A DNA stretch of 64,000 nucleotides, taken from positions 1,240,001-1,304,000 of the forward strand of contig OZ234500.1 of NCBI GenBank assembly GCA_965153455.1. The letters run 5' to 3'. The notes under the pieces are model-generated. The model did not search any database. It was not told the origin of the DNA and saw only the letters and a list, made by a program, of their open reading frames with translations. A program made the position numbers and the translations under genes. Positions 1 to 12,645 of this stretch are shown here, one piece after another. The DNA comes from Sphagnum compactum (Eukaryota > Bryophyta > Sphagnopsida > Sphagnales). Within the stretch, counting starts at the first letter, position 1; each line of letters starts with the position of its first letter.

Positions 1-1639
1 GTGAGGGAGAGCATGGGTTGAAGCTGGACCTCGAAATTTGGGTGGCCATTGAAAACAAAATGCTCGATTCCATGAGTTCGTCAAAATAGTCTAACAACTC
101 TATTGGGGGAGTGCTTTCTAGTGAGGTGGAGTCAAGTCTCCCCCAAAGTTAAAAACTTTTTCTCAATGAATGAAGACACCCCCATCTTTGGCTCACAAGA
201 ATCCAGCCAAAAAGGAGCAAGGGATGGGGCCCAAGTGGGGACAAGAAAATACATGGCTCATGTTGAAGTATCACTAAAGCAAAAACATCCAAGCAAATTG
301 GAACAATATCTAAAGTGATGTTACAAGTTGGAAGCCATTGAAATGGGATCTGAAAACTATTTACAATCCAATCACAATACCCTCCTTCCACCCAAAAAGA
401 AAAACCCAATTTCATCACCAATGAATCAAAGAGTTAACCTATTGTCATTGAATAAACACTATAAAACACGCACCAACATAGACTCACATCAGCATTGAAG
501 GAACCTCACGGACCGGCAGAATTTAGGGGAGTTCAAAAGTTCCCCCCAACACCAATGAAATTGTTACATATTTTTTCATAAATTCCATAGAAAGTAACTT
601 AGTGGACAATTCATCTCCCCTTGCCTATCATTGACTCTGGACCAAAAAATTGTCACCAAACAAAGAGTGACTGCCTACACCGCACTCACTTTAGAGGACA
701 CAAAAAAGGCAATGGGGGAGATGTGGATTGGATGATGTACTAGAGATTTTCGCTTTGACGAATGAAAGGTAGATTTCAAAGGGGTTGAACTCCAGCCTTA
801 GATGTAAACTTTTAAGATAAAATAAATTATAATATTAAGCTTATCTCAATCTTTACCTTTTTACCAGAATTTCCGCTCCCCACCAACCCCACCTTACGTA
901 GCCTGTTTACTTTAACTTAAGTTCACTTTCCTTTGCGTATTGCGGCAATTTGCCAGTTCCCAGCCCCCTAATTTTAGCTCCAATTATGTTGTCCTGAAAT
1001 GGCAACCACCCCCCTGTACACCACACGGCGCTCTGCAGTGATGAAATTTTTTACCATTCCCGGTCATATGGAGCCAATAATTATCGCTCACAGCTTTGGT
1101 ACATTGCTATGGTTTTTTTCTTTTGTTTTTTTTCGTTTGACAAATTTCTCATAAATGGGAAAAATGAAAATGGAATAAATACTTTCTCACATATTCCCTC
1201 TTATTTTTGAAAAAGATTGCCGAATTTCCAAAAAAACAAATCGTCACATTTCCACTTGGTACTTTAGAGAGGGGGCATTTTTTTAAACCAGTTTTTTTAC
1301 ATTTGATGATAAATCCCTTTTGACATGCTCCCATAGGACGCAAAATCAGAAATTTGGAAAAGAAAAAATACACTGCTATTGACCTTGAACCAGGCAATAA
1401 GACAGAAAATAACACAAAAAAACAAAAGAAGAGTCCAAAAATGGTACCAGTCCAGAAGTAAACATTTGGAAAGGTGGGATTTATTTTGCTTAGAAGTCAA
1501 TAAGGAGAAAGTTGTTACCTACCATCTTCTGTTTATTTTCCACGGGCAGATCATTTTCTGCCCGGAAGTAGTCTTTATCAAGGGCTGCACAAGCAGCGGC
1601 GTACTGGTTGTTGTTTGGTTTCTTCTCTGCGTTTGCTGT
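1..1639. other. Gene-free region upstream of glutamine synthetase
   Basis: I recognise no gene here. The short open frames on both strands match no family I know. The stretch from about 1090 to 1300 is rich in T and A homopolymer runs. It presumably contains the distal promoter of the glutamine synthetase gene that starts at 1728, but I could not place a TATA box or transcription start with confidence. Confidence 0.5.
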
Positions 1640-1727
1640 TTGCGCTCCCTGCGAGCGAGACGAGCTTCTTCGCTTCCCTCCTCTCTCGATCTTCATCTCG
1701 GTGTCTCTTTTGGGTCTCGTCGTAGCC
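1640..1727 (+). promoter_or_regulatory. CT-rich 5' leader of the glutamine synthetase gene
   Basis: The roughly 90 bases before the start codon are strongly pyrimidine-rich, with repeated ttcttc and cctcctctctc motifs, and end in gtagcc before the ATG. CT-rich untranslated leaders are common in highly expressed plant genes. The assignment as leader is inferred from position and composition, since no transcript is available. Confidence 0.4.
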
Positions 1728-4700
1728 ATGTCGTCTCTGGATGAGTTGCTCAACTTGTCGCTGGAAGACAAGCACATAATCGCAGAATATATCTGGTATG
1801 TTTTTTTTTTCTTTTTGGGGTGGGGTATTTGTTCCTCTTCCAATGTGCTTTCTTTCGACTCCGTTGCCATCTTCGTGATTTTTTTTGGGGGGCTTTTTTA
1901 TGTGGAGAAATGAAGGAGAGGATGGAGAGATCGGAGATTTTTTTTTCCCTTAACTTTTAGTTTCTGTTGCAACGGAGTGATGATGATGATTTGATCTTGA
2001 ATTTGGAGTTTTGTCTGTTTTGGTTTCTGCTGTTGTTGCGTCGTTTATGACCTTTGAGAGAGGGAAGAGGGAGTTTTAAGACTTTAGGAGAGAGCTTACT
2101 AGTCTTTTATAGAAGATCGTACTCTCGGAAATCTTCACTGAGATTTGTGAGTTTTGGATATCGACGAAGAGGAAGAATCGTTGTGTATGTAGTCAGTTGG
2201 TGAGGACGTGGTGAAGATGTGGTGTGAGAGAGAGAAGGGAGTGAAAAGAGAAGTCCTTTCAGAGCTATGTAGTTCCGCTATTTTTTGTCATTCTATGTGA
2301 CTGACGAGGCCGTCTTTGGATTTTGGTAAATAGGATTGGAGGATCGGGCACTGATCTTCGCAGCAAAGCCAGGGTATGTCCGCTGGACAATGCTTTCTAC
2401 CCCAAACTCGTGTGTTTTCTGGGGTCATGAGACAGAGAAAGTATGAGGAAACACGGGTATAATTTGTTTTACCGAGGGTGCGTTTAGAAGACCTGATTTG
2501 CCGGATCAAGATCTCATGACACGCCTAGCTTGTGATCCCAGGCATCTCACATGATCGCAGTCATCTCACAGCTCTACCAATTAAGCATTGATCAATTGCA
2601 GGAGCTGTGAGAGATTGTGAGCCAAACTCTGACTCACTTTACTGCGACATCTGGAATTTTTTTTCATGAGAACACATATTCCTAGAATTCCTAACATGAT
2701 TAATTTACATGTTTTCAACGCACTTGCAGCTCTCCAATGGAAAGTGACTTTCTGTGCAGCAAGAAACAAGGGCCTATGACAGTGGCTTCCCGTTAGGCTG
2801 CTTGTGTGTAACTGTGATCACAGACGCCTAACCGAAAGAGACCCTTAAAAGAACTATTTGGAAACAGGTCTCCTAACTTTTTGGCTTGTGTGTTTAGACA
2901 CTACCTGGACCAGTCACTGATCCAAAGAAGTTGCCCAAGTGGAATTATGACGGATCAAGCACTGGCCAAGCTCCAGGAGAAGATAGTGAAGTTATTCTCT
3001 AGTATGTAGCTTTGGATCCCTCCCCTGTTTGTTTGTTTGTTTGTTTGCTGCTTGTCATGATTTGTGGGGGGTGGTGGGAAATGGTTGCAGTACAAAGATA
3101 GTGAGTTAGCTCCTGAAGGTAGATGCATTTTGCTTTTTCTGTGTGCAGTCCCCAGGCCATTTTCAAGGATCCTTTCCGAAGGGGGCACAACATCTTGGTA
3201 TTCTTTCTCAAACTCTCACATGTATTTCTTTTTGGCTTGAGGCAAAAAGGCTGGCTTTGATGTGAGTGGAGAAATGAGCTGACATCTGGTTTTCACTGCA
3301 TGTTGCAGGTGATATGTGATGCTTATACTCCTCAGGGTGTTCCTATCCCCACCAACAAGAGAGCTGCAGCTGCTGAGATCTTTTCAAAGAAGGAAGTTTC
3401 CGAGGAGGAAACTTGGTAGGTCAATGTTTGGTTCAGGCAATGGATTACTGCTTTGGTGTTTGGACATTGCAGGTGGTAGAAGGGTCCCCATTTTGGTGCT
3501 AGTCAGTTGTAGATTGTTGGTTGTGGTACGACATCATGGGATGTGAGATATTGTGGTGCTTCTCCAGAGATTCATTAGGAAAGTTGATTTTGCACAGGTT
3601 TGGACTGGAACAAGAGTATACCTTGTTACAGAAAGAGGTGAAATGGCCCCTTGGGTGGCCAGTAGGAGGCTACCCTGGACCTCAGGTAAATCTTCAGTGC
3701 ACCATTCATTAGATGTCTGCAATCTGCATACATTTTCTGACTTCGAACTATTTTTCATTGTGTGTTTTGCATGTTTCAAAACACAAAGGTGAGGCACCAG
3801 CAATTTAATCTCTTTTTTCCACTTCCTGGACCATCTGCCATAATAGGCCAGTGTTGCATTGAAAGTTGTCTTTTCTAATCAATCAGTGGGATTTGGTTGG
3901 ATCATTGTGTGAGTCTTCATATTGATTGTGTTTTGAGGTTGAGAACTTACACTTCTCACAAATATTGACTCTTCTAATGTGTGCGTAAACGTCTGGAAAC
4001 AGGGACCCTACTACTGTGGGACTGGAGCTGACAAAGCTTGGGGGCGTGATATTGTGAATGCTCATTATAAGGCTTCCCTGTATGCTGGCATTCAGATCAG
4101 TGGCATCAATGGAGAAGTTATGCCTGGCCAGGTATAACATTCTTCCAACATGCTGCAGCACTTTGTGTGAGAATCTGTGCAATCATGTGGAACTAATGTG
4201 ATGTTGTGATGAAGATTGCCCTAGTTAGAACGCTTTTATGTTTGTTGGATTTAGAGCATATGATATGGCAACCTCAACGCAATGATTGTTCAGAATACTA
4301 AGAGTGGGTGTTTGTTTTACAGTGGGAGTTCCAAGTAGGACCTGCTGTTGGTATTTCAGCAGCAGACCAACTATGGGCAGCTCGGTACATCCTAGAGGTA
4401 TGTTTCTGGAGTTTGAAGATGCTTCTGAGTAGTATTGAATTTGCATTGTTGATGCATACAGTATATTTCTTGTCTTTTCTGTTTTTGTTGCTAATGAATC
4501 CTGTAGTTTATGTGTCTAAAAATTGTGTGACTGGGTGGTGGTGTTTTATGCAGAGGATCACAGAAATTGCTGGGGTGGTGCTTTCATTGGACCCTAAGCC
4601 TATTGAAGTAAGAGATCATCTTCTGTAACCACTGTATTGAAAATGTTTTTTGTCAGCATCAAAAGAAAATGATATTTTTTCTGATGTTGCTTACTTGTTT

Positions 4701-5768
4701 GGTGATGCAAAAAAACAGGGTGATTGGAATGGTGCTGGCTGTCACACAAACTACAGGTAATGTTATTGTTTGAATGTTGGGGATGATTGTTCAGTAGTTC
4801 TTCTGAAACAACAAATGTCTGTTCGTTGATATGATAGGCATTGTTGTGGGCAAGGCTGAATATTTCATCAATGTCTGAGTGGAGATGTGTCTGTAAACCA
4901 AACTTTTCAACAGATTTTGTGGTGTGTTTGTTTGACAGCACGAAGTCCATGCGTGAGGAGGGTGGCTTTGCAATCATCAAGGAGGCAATCAATAAACTTG
5001 GGTTGAGGCACAAGGAGCACATTGCTTCATATGGTGAGGGCAACGAACGACGCTTGACTGGACGGCATGAGACAGCTGACATGAACTCCTTTTCCTGGGT
5101 ATGAACATGCTAGATCTGCAACCATTCTAATTCATTCTAGGTACTGTGCTTGACTGAGCTGAATCCTGAGTTTAGCCTTTTATGAAAGCATACAAATTCT
5201 GCATCCTAATGGTATCAATGGGAATTTTCATGCATGCAGGGTGTTGCCAACCGTGGTGCTTCTATCCGTGTTGGTCGTGATACTGAGCGAGACGGAAAAG
5301 GTTAACCCATATTCAAATATTGCTGAATATCTGTTGTGACAAAGGCTAGCCTTTCATGGCAACGACACAATAACATACACAGAATAACACATACTTTAAG
5401 GAGCCTAAGTTTTGCAAGACTTGACAATTTGTTTTCAATTCCTCTTTTGCATAGGCATGGAGCAAATGGCATTTCTCCTGTTATGGAAGGTTGAGAGGGT
5501 TGGAATGTGTATCATGGCAGGTTACTTTGAAGATCGTCGACCAGCATCAAACATGGACCCATACATTGTCACCAGCATGATTGCCAATACAACAATCTTA
5601 TGGAAACCAGAAGGTTAGGAGTTATAAAATCTGTGTTCAAGATAGCTATGTTTCTCAATTTTCTTTGATTGGTCAAGCAATTTTAGCCTAATTTCATTAA
5701 ATGTTCTTACTTTCTATATTCTTACAACTAAACTCTGAACTTCTTTTCTGTGCAATGCAGAGAAGTGA
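1728..5768 (+). CDS. GLN1: Cytosolic glutamine synthetase (GS1 type), 14 exons
   Basis: Catalyses ATP-dependent condensation of ammonium with glutamate to glutamine, the entry step of nitrogen assimilation. Exons by phase and GT/AG sites: 1728-1795, 2334-2373, 2898-3001, 3149-3197, 3309-3415, 3598-3685, 4003-4131, 4323-4397, 4554-4607, 4719-4756, 4939-5098, 5240-5300, 5521-5613, 5761-5768. They sum to 1074 nt, exactly in frame, giving 357 residues, the usual GS1 size. Visible family motifs: KWNYDGSS (50-57), EQEYTLL (127-133), [11 protein letters not shown] (188-198), nucleotide-binding NGAGCHTN (242-249) and [11 protein letters not shown] (286-296). All are intact. Translation starts directly at [15 protein letters not shown] with no transit peptide, and there is no GS2-type C-terminal extension, so a cytosolic location is inferred. 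One detail differs from typical seed-plant GS1: cysteine replaces the usual alanine in GAGAHTN. The gene symbol is by family only; the exact paralogue is unknown. Confidence 0.96.
3027..3048. repeat. (GTTT)n microsatellite in intron 3 of glutamine synthetase
   Basis: Five tandem copies of the tetranucleotide gttt/tttg lie inside the intron between exons 3 and 4. It is a simple repeat with no coding effect. Confidence 0.85.
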
Positions 5769-5905
5769 GCTGGACAACAGTTTTCTGTGGAAAATGCATA
5801 TTTGGAGTTTGTAATGCAAATGTGCAATGTTGCAGATTGAAATGAATGTCCTGCTGGGGAACCCACTTTACATATTTGTGATTGTTTTACTAGGAACCTG
5901 AAAGT

Positions 5906-5911
5906 AATAAA
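5906..5911 (+). terminator. Likely polyadenylation signal of glutamine synthetase
   Basis: A canonical AATAAA lies about 140 bases after the stop codon at 5766-5768, a normal distance for a plant 3' UTR. The actual cleavage site is not visible. Confidence 0.45.
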
Positions 5912-8900
5912 AGGCATTACCAAGATTGTGGTCCATTCTCCTGCGACATGGAGCTTTGGGCCTGAAATGCGTGTTCAATACATAAATTGGATTCAGTGTA
6001 AGTTCTTTCTCCATGATTATCTACATTGCTGAAGATTGGAAATACAGCATTTATTCAGGACCTCCAATCCCTGACAACTAAAGACTGCAACACTCTCACA
6101 AGTGAGAAACAAGTGTGATCCAGTTCATGCTGATGAGGCTGAAAGTGCACAAGTTACTTTCATGGACAATAGATATGGTATGACATGAACTTAAGACCTT
6201 GATGCTACAAGGCCTCATGCTGCATCAAACGTACATTGACTAGTGTTCTGCTTTCGAAAGCCCAAGAACAATGTCCAATTTCTGCAAATCATTGGTACTG
6301 CCATACCTGCCCAGATCATTTTGCAAGATTTCCTGTAGAAGAATTCAAGAATATCAGAGGTTCTAAAACTGAATTCATGCATGGTAGTTTCTGTGTGTGT
6401 GTATGTTTCCTCAATGCTGGTCTGCAAATGAGGAGATGAAAAACATTCAGGGGCATTGTTTGCTGGAACTCCCTACTCACTGAAGAAGTTGTAAGCCATG
6501 CAAGGGGTCAGTTGCCAGGAATGTAATAGGCTCTCTATCACAGTTCTGTAATTCCTTGTTCTTGCTCTTCTGTCTTGGCTGGCTTTCAGTTTTTGATTAC
6601 ACAAACTTTCATGAAACTTCCACTACTGCTGAGTGAGATGTAGAGGCATGCTGCAGGCTTCTTTGTTGCTCATCAAAGCAGGCTGTCATACATCAGACTT
6701 CATTTATCTTGTGCATCAACCGGAGCCCCACTGATACATAATCAGCATTTCTGCACATCAGCTTGCAATTCTTGAATCTCCTGCAGACTGTCTCAAGCTC
6801 CCGCCCCACCACCTGCAAAACTGCAATGGACACATGTAGAACAGTGTTGTGATGCATGAAACTCTCAATAGAATGATTGTTGCCTCACACAGACTAAATT
6901 CCCAATATCAAATCCCAAATAGGTCAACAACATGCGCAGTGGGCAATAGATTGACAAACTGGTTCCAACTTTATCAGGCAATTGCTTCACAACAGAATGT
7001 CAAAGGAATCATGCATAAATCTATCAATTGGATTGTAGAGAAAACCTCCCAATAAGAAAAATGAAGGGAACTTTTGCGTCAATTCCAGCAAAATCAAAAT
7101 GAATGCAACACAAATATGCATGGACGTTGTAGTCAATAAGTATCAGACATTACTTTCATCATGAATTATGATGTTTACATCCCAAATATAATAGTAATGA
7201 AAAGGATTCTGAAGGCTCATAATGTGTAAACCTTCGTACAATGCAACATACTTACATAAGAAATCAATGCTTACAATTGTGGGCCAAAGAGTGATATGGA
7301 TGGGGTATTGTAAATGATAAATTCATAAATTTTAACTATTTCAAAATTCAAAGTATCCTTTAGTTAGTCATATATATGCCAAAATTGGTTGCATGTGGTC
7401 TACCCCAAATGACCACTCTATTATACAACCAAGTTTTCATGCTTGGTGTAACATGTAATCAAAGTGTGTAATAAGCTATGGTTGCTTTGAACCACATTTG
7501 ATGCTTTAATTCAGTCTTAAACCATGAGGATTAAATTAAACATTTTCAATACATGCCAAAACTTTTGAAAGCACAACATACAATGAGGAATTATTCTCAT
7601 TTATTAGAGGTTACATGAGTTACAATGTCTAAACAAAGATTCCCAAAATTTTGATAATGGGAATAAAAAAGGTCAAATTTCATGAGACGGATTCTAAAAA
7701 TGCGTTGTAAACATTCTTTTTTGTGACAAAATTTCATTACTTGGTGACAAAAAAAGGGGCTATGACTTGTACTGAGGATTTTTTTTGGGAAATATGTCCT
7801 GTTAATGTAAAATAAATCTACTTTTTACCAATGTGGATAGATATACAATTTTCACAAAGGAGATTGAAAGTACACTGAAAACAAATAAATGATGCAACAT
7901 CTCAAGCTTTGAAAAACATGTCCATAAGACATAAATAATACATTCACATAGTTGTAAAATTCAAAATTGTCAAAAGTTTATACACTTTCCAACTTCATTT
8001 TCATGCATTTCACTTTGTGCACTATTGGAAATTACTTTTTGTAGCCTAATTTAGCGTCCTTGGACCCCATAGTATTGTGTAATCTACAAATATTTTGCAT
8101 GATAGCTACTAATATGTGAAGTGGTTGAAAATCTAATACCCGATATCAATAACATGGCCATTTTGTGAAATGAAGCCTAGACCTATGCGTACTTATATTC
8201 TTAAATTTAAAGTTTGAAAATGATGGCACATGTGGGATAACTTGATGTTGAGCACTTTCAATAGGCAAAGTGAAAATCAAATTTTGGTAGGTTGTTGTGG
8301 TCAAAAACCTAGAAACACAATCCCACATTGTCATGAATAATGATTAAATACAAACAATTGTGCAAATATTTCAATATGTAATGAAAACTTTATTATTGAC
8401 AATATGGCAAATAATGCCATGGTATCATTTCAAAAAAATAGATTCACTATTGATTTCACAATAACATTACATTGCTCACTTTATTGAAATAGTGTTATCA
8501 CCATGTGGTATTCAAATATTAAGAAATAAATATTAAGGCATGTTTTGAAATTTTCAAAAGGTGCATGTGTAACAAATATCACTCTAGCATTTAAAAAATC
8601 TCACACCAATGTAATAGGTGAAATCATGATAAAATAAACAATTTGTGATCCTTGTCACAAACAATGACATGTAGTCATAAATAAGCTTTGATGTATTGAA
8701 AGTAAAAAATTATATTAATGATGAATATGAATATATATATATATATATGTAAAATATTGAATAACCATATTTTTATTAATATCATTGATTTCTTTTTTAT
8801 TAATTCAAAATGAAGTTAATGGAGACCCTTGTGATTTTATATTTTTACTTATAGAGTTTTTTAACATATTTTCCTATATTTAATATGTCAAAAAAAGATC

Positions 8901-10177
8901 TTTGGACTTTGGACAAACTATTTTATGGTTATATTTTACCATCCTTTCACCCCAACACAAGACTATACCAAAATTGGTAGGTTTAAGTTCAATTTCTAGA
9001 TTAAGTTGGGGTATCTAGATCATAGGTTCAAAATTTTGTTGAAATCGGATCCAGACCATGAAACTACTTCTAGTTGAAAACTAAACCTCAAAAATCAAGG
9101 AGGTTGATGTCCCCCTAATACAGTTGTAGATTCTCTAGTTATATAAGTATAAGCTTTTTAAAAAATGCAACAACCAAACCTTGACTTTTTAGGTCATGAC
9201 GATTCAACTTTGTACAAATCTTATGGGATAAATTGTGTTAGTGTTGGTTGCATGTTGCATTACCAAACAAGAAGATGAAAGAGAATATGTCGCCATGAAG
9301 TTTTGAAGACACATTTTGTCATTATAATCCAATTATGGACTACCATTAGCTCAATGCACTAGCATTTAGGTGGTTGCCAACTCATAGTTCCATCATTAGT
9401 GAATTGGCACTAATCATTGGTTCCCCTCTCCCAAAAAAAGCAACCAAAAAATATTCCCCCACTTCAAAAGAAAAAGGTAATAGATCTTTTCATTGCCTTC
9501 TACCATTTTTCATTAATTGTCAATATTTCTTTTTCCTAATTGGGCTTATTCAAGATTGAGGTTTATTTTCAAGAACAAAAAAACTCTAAGATTTTTCCAC
9601 TAGAATTTGTACAAATAGATTTTATATAAAATGTATTTAAGTGAAAGAAAAAAATAGTCCAGATTAAAATAATTCATATGGTGATGGCGATTTTTCATGT
9701 GTACATCAATGTTGTGCATTCAATACTTTGATTTAAAACTATAATTACAAAAAAAATGCTTTAGAATAAGCTTCTATGGACAAGTCAATGATATGTTTTG
9801 TGCATGATTATATCTTGAACATGCAACTTGCAATTGGGGCCAAAAATTTCTCAAGGCCCAAGTGAATACAAACAATCAACCATTCATGGGAAGAAAAAAA
9901 TTCCTTTCCTTTGAAATCCTTGAATTTTGTAATTTTATAAAATTTTCATATGTTTATAATATAATCAAATGCATGCAGTGAACATTATTAAACATTGATG
10001 TAAACATTGTTTATTTATGAGAGAAATTGAAATTGATTGCATTACTTAATTCATTCCTTTTGATTCTCTTAAAAAATAATTACAATTAACAAAATTAATA
10101 TAATTATTTTAAAAGACTCAAATATATATATATATAGAATTAACATTACAATATTAATTCATTAAAATGAAATATTA
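5912..10177. other. AT-rich intergenic stretch without recognisable genes
   Basis: Nothing here reads as a conserved protein on either strand. From about 6900 onward the DNA is very AT-rich with many short poly-A and poly-T runs, typical of decayed intergenic plant DNA. It contains an (AT)n tract near 8729-8748 and another near 10121-10134. No RNA gene was seen. Confidence 0.5.
8729..8748. repeat. (AT)n microsatellite
   Basis: An uninterrupted run of alternating A and T about 20 bases long in the AT-rich intergenic region. Confidence 0.8.
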
Positions 10178-10405
10178 TTATAAAACTCCTAGTTTTGTTT
10201 GTGGTGAGACATTCCTTTTGGGTACCTCAACCTTAAATAAGCTTGACTTTGTTTGTCCTTGATTTCCTCCGGCTGGAGTGAGTGAACTAGCAACCACCAA
10301 TGCACCAGTTGATGATGAGTCTGTTGAAGTCGTTTTGGGGATGAACCAAAAACCCATCCTCCCTGCTCGCGAGTATTGTTTTTTTCTGCCTCTTCTTTGT
10401 GTCAT
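10178..10405 (-). CDS. Short unrecognised open frame, doubtful gene
   Basis: An open frame of 75 codons beginning MTQRRGRKKQYSRAGRMGFW. The N-terminal third is basic, the rest is rich in Ser, Thr and Gly. I do not recognise a family. It stands out only because it lies in a GC-richer patch (10200-10400) inside very AT-rich DNA. Its start overlaps the 32-bp tandem duplication at 10391-10454. It could be a remnant exon of a lost gene or chance. Confidence 0.15.
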   Translation of the reverse strand: MTQRRGRKKQYSRAGRMGFWFIPKTTSTDSSSTGALVVASSLTPAGGNQGQTKSSLFKVEVPKRNVSPQTKLGVL

Positions 10406-10454
10406 GTTGACAACACCTTAACTCTTCTTTGTGTCATGTTGACAACACCTTGAC
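10391..10454. repeat. 32-bp direct tandem duplication
   Basis: The block starting tcttctttgtgtcatgttga occurs at 10391 and again at 10423, followed both times by caacacctt. The copies are back to back with a 32-bp period and are near identical, which indicates a recent duplication. Confidence 0.85.
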
Positions 10455-11872
10455 AGAATGAACTGTCCAAAACCGTGGATGATCGGCATATATATGTCGT
10501 CGACATCTCAGTGTTTCCGGTCTAATAAATAATTGTACTTGCCCCAAACAAAGACCAACTAGCTGGTCTTGTAGGTTTTGGCCTCTCGAATATCACATGA
10601 GGCCGAAATTCACAGCTTGAAAATGTTTAATTTAGAGAATTTCAGATTTCAGAATATGCATGATTTACAAGATCAAGAAAGTCTAGGCTCCTCTATATTA
10701 CGTCTGCCAGCTGTTAATCCACTTGACTACTTTGACAAATCCACACTTCCCGAATAACTGGTACAGAAAGGAACGACAAAGTTCTGATATCAGGCGCACA
10801 TTATCCGACTTATATCTACAGATGCGTGCCTTGTCTGATCCTGCAATGAAAGTACACATTCGACACAACAACGTGAATCCTGATCCTAACGTCAAAAAGG
10901 AAATGCGGTAAAGTTAAGGGCTTGAATCAGTACAGGGGATCGAAGTCACCATGGATAGATCTGATCGCAAGCGAATCTATCACTACAGGCGTTAGCAGCG
11001 CCAGCTCCGCGGTCTTCAAAGAGTATTTCATTATCACGAGTGAAATAATACAGCTGCCCGGAGGGAAAACAAGCTAAGAGTAGAAGTGTGAGGTGGGTAA
11101 AGATCTAGATCAAGTGCAGTTCTGGACTCATGTGTGTGCTCAGGCTCAGATTGGTGAATTTCAGTAGGATTACTGCGTGCAGAAACCAGATTATATACAC
11201 GTAGTTCGACACCATATGTTGGTGTGACACACCCCAGCAGTTACTACCACGTTTCGCTGCTGTACATTTTTGCTACTAATTTTATGTCCCATCGTCTGAC
11301 TTTGTCCGTCATCATTTCAGGATCAGCTCACGTTTGTGAACTTGTAGCCTAGCCAAGAAGTTCAAGAGGTATAGTAATATTGTAGGTTGCAACTTCTCTT
11401 CTGCTTCACTGTTGCAGTCTCGTCGTCACACAAAGACCTCATGTTGTACTGTTCAAACCTCAAACCACAGCATATACATGAGCAACCAGGTATATCCCGT
11501 AGCCTAGCTTGATCAGAGCTTCATTGGCATTTACAACTTCTGTGAGGTTTAACAAGATGAACTAATTTCGGATTCAAATCACAGAGGGTAAACATGAGAA
11601 TCCATCTTCTAGCGTACATAACTAGATTTTTTGCAAGGAACTCTTGTGGGACATGCTACAGAATCATTCAAGTACTTGATATGAATTGTTTTTTTAATAG
11701 CACTTTTGAATAACTTCGAACTTGATTTGAATTTATACTTGAATTTGTTGATCAAGAAATTATACAAGTACGCAAACCATGTGGTTTAATTATAGATAAC
11801 TACAATGACAAGAGCGCAGTAACCAACCCAGCTGCAGGTTTAAGGCTGTGTCACAAAATACGATGCCCAACA

Positions 11873-11905
11873 CCCTGAGAACGCGTTTTCTTTCGGTTCT
11901 CAGGG
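11873..11905. repeat. Perfect 10-bp hairpin with 13-nt loop
   Basis: ccctgagaac at 11,873-11,882 is the exact reverse complement of gttctcaggg at 11,896-11,905. It lies in a small GC-rich patch (about 11,860-11,960) inside AT-rich DNA. It may be part of a transposon end. No function is claimed. Confidence 0.6.
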
Positions 11906-12559
11906 CCCGCGTACAAAAACGGGAAAAAAACGGCAGTCTCTAGACCTAGACCTGCGGCTGCCCTAGCCTGAAAACCCTAAACATGAGGATCAAACTCAAA
12001 TTGAAAATTTTTAATGCCAAATTTTGTTTTAGACAGAATAAAATCATTTTTGAAAGTGTACATGTGTCTCACTCCATTACGTTTTTGTACGTTCTGCTTT
12101 GAAATACCAATGTATTTTCCATTTTTTAGGCTGCCCGAAATAACACATAATAAGTTTTCTGTGACCTTGTTTTTGGGGAAGATGAGATTATGTCTGGAAA
12201 CTGAGAACCGTGATCAAATTCAGTTTTCAGATGGAGCTTTCCAAATGAAATCTTGATATAAGCTGTTGTTAATTGAAATGGATGCTAGCTGGTCATAATG
12301 CATATTCAGTTCGCACACACTCCCATTCACCACCAACCCAGATGTAAGTTTGAACACCATATTGACCAGTAAATTTCAAACCTACTTATTTTTTATTTTT
12401 ATTATTCTAAAGTTTCTGAAAATTTATAGTTGATTTATAATAAACCCAATTGAGGGCTCAATAGTTTCAAAATAAAATTTAAGTAAATTTTGAATCTACT
12501 TTCTTGTATTTTCATGAAAAACTGCTTCTTTTTTTAATTTGATATTTTTTTGACAATTT

Positions 12560-12645
12560 GTTTAAGCTAAGTTGCTTAGGGTAGGCTTTTTAGGCTAGGT
12601 GGCCTAGGCTAAGTTTTCTAGGTTAGGTCCCCTAGGTTAAGAGGC
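12560..12645. repeat. Degenerate (TAGGCTAGGT)-like low-complexity tract
   Basis: The tract is built from variants of ctaggctaggt, ctaggttaggt and cctaggttaag. The period is about 10 to 17 bases and not strict, so it reads as a decayed minisatellite. Confidence 0.6.

Noticed and set aside
11873-11905. Hairpin as a rho-independent terminator
   Set aside because: The organism is a plant, so bacterial-type terminators do not apply, and no gene ends here.
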